Shown one piece after another: positions 46,077 to 48,154 of a stretch of 48,154 nt of DNA; position 1 is the first letter of the stretch; every line of letters starts with the position of its first letter. The DNA lies in the NCBI GenBank assembly GCA_002327965.1, contig DCVB01000023.1:1-48154 (forward strand), in the 5' to 3' direction. Both the position numbers and the translations under genes were made by a program. This DNA comes from Candidatus Aminicenantes bacterium UBA2199. Its GTDB lineage: Bacteria; Acidobacteriota; Aminicenantia; UBA2199. The notes beneath the pieces are model-generated. The model searched no databases. It was given only the letters and a program-made list of their open reading frames with translations, and was not told where the DNA came from.

Positions 46077-47284
46077 TGCCCTACTTCAAGTGCACCCTGG
46101 TCGACGAGCAGGGGCACTTCCAGACGCGCGAGTACTATGCCGAGAACCGCGACGAGCTCAGCCAGTCCCTGGCCGGCCTGGACGAGAAGCTGGTCGGGAT
46201 GCAGCGCCTGTGGCTCAAGGATTTCTCCTTCCGCAAGCTCTTCAGCCGCAAGATCGGCACCACCGAGTTCCTGCTGTTCAACCAGGAGCTGATCATCCTG
46301 CTCAAGGCCGGCATCCCCGCGATCCGCGCCATGGAGATCATCGTCCAGAACACCCCCTTCGGGGTGCTGCGCGAGGTCCTGACCCAGGCCGCCGCCAACA
46401 TCCGCAACGGCATGCAGATCTCCGAGGCCTTCTCGTCGCGGCAGATCCCGTACTCCAGGATCTACCGCGCCTCGCTGCTGGCCGGCGAGCGCAGCGGCCA
46501 CCTGGAACAGGTGCTGGAGAAGTTCAACGTCTACCTGGGCAAGATCAGCAACCTGCGCCGCAAGATGATCAGCGGCCTGACCTACCCGGTCATCCTGCTG
46601 GCGTTCATGATCGCCATGGTGCTGGTGATCGCCGTCTATGTCATCCCCCGTTTTTCCTCCTTTTTCAGCGACATGGACGCCGAGCTGCCGTCCGTAACCC
46701 TGTTCTTCATGACCGTCACCCAGTTCCTGCGCGACAATCTCCTGCCCATCAGCGCCGTCCTGATCCTGGCCTACGCCGGCATCCGCCTGCTGGAGCGCCT
46801 GAACCCCAGGGTGACGCTCATCGACCAGGCCAAGCTCAAGGCCCCTTTCCTGGGCCGCATCGCCTACGAGAACGCCATCGCCGTGTTCGCCCGCACGCTG
46901 TCCATCCTGATCTCGGGCGGCATCCCCGTCCCCGAGTCGGCCGAGATCGCGGTGGAGACCTTCGCCAACCGCTTCCACTACGCCCAGGTGCGCGCGATGC
47001 CGGAGAAGATCCGCCAGGGCAACCTGCTGTCGGCGGTGCTGCAGGAGATCGCCATCATGCCCCGCATCCTGGTCGAGATGGTGCGCGTCGGCGAGACCTC
47101 GGGCAACCTGACGGCCGTGCTGGACGAAAGCGCCGACTACTACGAGCGCTCCCTGGACAGCCGCATCAACGCGTTGATTTCGCTGATCGAACCTGTTATA
47201 ATCATCGGGCTGGGGCTGGTGATCGCCTTGATGCTGGTTTCCGTTTACTTGCCGATATTCAGCACCGTGAGGGTCATTCGATGA
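46076..47284 (+). CDS. Type II secretion / type IV pilus inner-membrane protein (GspF/PilC family)
   Basis: A 402-residue polytopic protein with two GspF domains. The first (residues about 65-190) runs TEFLLFNQELIILLKAGIPAIRAMEIIV to LEQVLEKFNVYLGKISNLRRKMISGLTYPVILLAFMIAMVLVIAVYVIPRFS. The second (about 270-395) starts NAIAVFARTLSILISGGIPVPESAEIAVE and ends LISLIEPVIIIGLGLVIALMLVSVYLPIF, the canonical family C-terminus. A short cytoplasmic N-terminal domain precedes them. It anchors the assembly ATPase in the membrane. It overlaps serS by 1 nt and the ATPase gene by 4 nt. Whether the system is a type IV pilus or type II secretion cannot be decided here. Confidence 0.93.
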   Translation: MPYFKCTLVDEQGHFQTREYYAENRDELSQSLAGLDEKLVGMQRLWLKDFSFRKLFSRKIGTTEFLLFNQELIILLKAGIPAIRAMEIIVQNTPFGVLREVLTQAAANIRNGMQISEAFSSRQIPYSRIYRASLLAGERSGHLEQVLEKFNVYLGKISNLRRKMISGLTYPVILLAFMIAMVLVIAVYVIPRFSSFFSDMDAELPSVTLFFMTVTQFLRDNLLPISAVLILAYAGIRLLERLNPRVTLIDQAKLKAPFLGRIAYENAIAVFARTLSILISGGIPVPESAEIAVETFANRFHYAQVRAMPEKIRQGNLLSAVLQEIAIMPRILVEMVRVGETSGNLTAVLDESADYYERSLDSRINALISLIEPVIIIGLGLVIALMLVSVYLPIFSTVRVIR

Positions 47285-48154
47285 AGAAATCCATACACAT
47301 CGCCGACGTCAAGATCGATTATGCCCTGCTGGCCCGCTTCCCGGCTGAATTCCTGATCAAGAACCTCTTCTTCCCCATCGAGGAGAACAACGGCAGCATC
47401 TCGGTGGCCATGCCCGATCCCGACAACCTCGACAAGATCGGCATGATCGAGAACTTCACCCAGAAAAAGGTCGTCCCCTTCCTGGCCAACCGCGACGAGC
47501 TGGAGAAGTTCCTGAAAAAGAGCGACACCTACACCAAGGTGCTGCGCGGCAAGACCGAGACCTTCGCCCTGAAGAAGACCGCCGTGGCGGAGACCGACGA
47601 CGAGGACGTCGTCACCATCGAGAGCATCACCGAGAGCGAGGAGGACGACTCGGTCATCAAGCTGCTCAACAACATCATCCTGACGGCGGTGAACAAGAAG
47701 GCCTCCGACATCCACATCGAGATCAGCGGCGAGGCCCTGGTCATCAAGTACCGCATCGACGGCATCCTGCACCAGATCATGGAGCCGCTGGACAGCTCGT
47801 TCCACTCCTTCCTGCTCACCCGGCTCAAGGTCATCTCCGAGCTGGACATCGCCGAGAAGCGCGTTCCCCAGGACGGCCGCTTCCGCATGAAATTCAAGCA
47901 GAAGACCATCGATTTCCGCGTTTCGATCATGCCCGGCATCTACGGCGAGAACGCCGTCATCCGCATCCTGGACCGCGAGATGATCACCGAGAACATCGGC
48001 GAGCTGAAGCTGGACCAGCTGGGCTTCTCCCCCGACCTGCTGGAGAAGATCAACTACTACATCCGCCAGCCCTACGGCATGTTCCTGGTCACGGGGCCGA
48101 CCGGCAGCGGCAAGACCACCACGCTCTACGCGGCGCTGAACGAGATCAAGGACC
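47281..48154 (+). CDS. Type II secretion / type IV pilus assembly ATPase (GspE/PilB family), 3' end outside window
   Basis: Visible for 291 codons and still open at the window edge. An N-terminal MshEN/GspE_N-like domain (residues about 1-85: LLARFPAEFLIKNLFFPIEE, DNLDKIGMIENF) is followed by an acidic linker. The N2 domain comes next (LLNNIILTAVNKKASDIHIE near 125-145, ISELDIAEKRVPQDGRFRM near 185-203). Then the P-loop GPTGSGKTTT lies near 275-285. The short first domain and the AEKRxPQDGR and SDIH motifs are diagnostic. It powers pseudopilin or pilin assembly with the GspF-like partner. ATG 47281 overlaps the upstream stop (ATGA). Confidence 0.94.
   Translation, partial: MKKSIHIADVKIDYALLARFPAEFLIKNLFFPIEENNGSISVAMPDPDNLDKIGMIENFTQKKVVPFLANRDELEKFLKKSDTYTKVLRGKTETFALKKTAVAETDDEDVVTIESITESEEDDSVIKLLNNIILTAVNKKASDIHIEISGEALVIKYRIDGILHQIMEPLDSSFHSFLLTRLKVISELDIAEKRVPQDGRFRMKFKQKTIDFRVSIMPGIYGENAVIRILDREMITENIGELKLDQLGFSPDLLEKINYYIRQPYGMFLVTGPTGSGKTTTLYAALNEIKD

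Overview
The window is a GC-rich bacterial chromosome segment. I count about 41 protein-coding genes or gene remnants, no rRNA or tRNA gene, and no CRISPR array. Tat and Sec/lipoprotein signals, a glycosyltransferase cluster, a type II secretion/type IV pilus-type pair, exported peptidases and DUF6599/DUF362 proteins suggest a Gram-negative, probably uncultured lineage. Acidobacteriota/Aminicenantota-like is my guess, held weakly; Desulfobacterota relatives are an alternative. Two stretches (about 30.7-33.5 kb and 36.5-39.9 kb) are clearly more AT-rich than the rest and look acquired.

Layout. 1-2.6 kb (minus): tail of a surface-polysaccharide cluster (membrane polymerase/ligase-like protein, DUF1972 glycosyltransferase, and a glycosyltransferase that has lost its N-terminus). 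2.7-7.3 kb: YciI-like protein, beta-helix lipoprotein, and a coupled DUF6599-DUF362 pair. 7.5-11.4 kb (plus): LUD protein, tandem GNAT, metallophosphoesterase, NTF2-like protein, AEC transporter. 12.8-18.3 kb (plus): a tight fructokinase / sucrose-phosphate synthase-phosphatase / sucrose synthase operon, which forms a complete sucrose synthesis and cleavage loop. 20.6-26.2 kb (minus): membrane protein, xanthine-dehydrogenase-type molybdenum hydroxylase (two subunits) and a YgeY-type hydrolase behind one strong promoter. 26.4-30.6 kb: YjbQ, EamA transporter, thymidine kinase, 5'-nucleotidase and a small beta-grasp-like protein. 30.9-33.4 kb: AT-rich island with a HEAT-like repeat membrane protein and a two-gene nucleotidyltransferase/coiled-coil module under a palindromic operator. 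33.6-36.5 kb: deaminase, OPA-type transporter and P-loop kinase. 36.6-41 kb: exported oligoendopeptidase F, AAA/DUF4143 ATPase, RmuC. 41.3-48.2 kb: BrkB-type membrane protein, LiaF-like protein, M19 dipeptidase, then serS coupled to gspF- and gspE-like genes.

The most unusual content lies between the genes. Many of the sizeable intergenic gaps carry short arrays with a strict 7-bp period (occasionally 6). They are built from many different words, such as ATTCCAA, CGTAAAC, CGAACTT, CTTTTGC, ATTCGTG, GTTAGAC, GCGTCAC, TTAAACC and ACTTTAA. They are often arranged as facing arrays that can fold into long hairpins. The closest described relatives I know are the heptameric STRR repeats of heterocystous cyanobacteria. 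One composite of these words recurs at least four times in both orientations. At two arrays the flanking DNA is duplicated (about 26 bp), as if the array had been inserted. A second theme is that several genes have a TATAAT-type box only 6-7 nt before the start codon, which predicts leaderless mRNAs.
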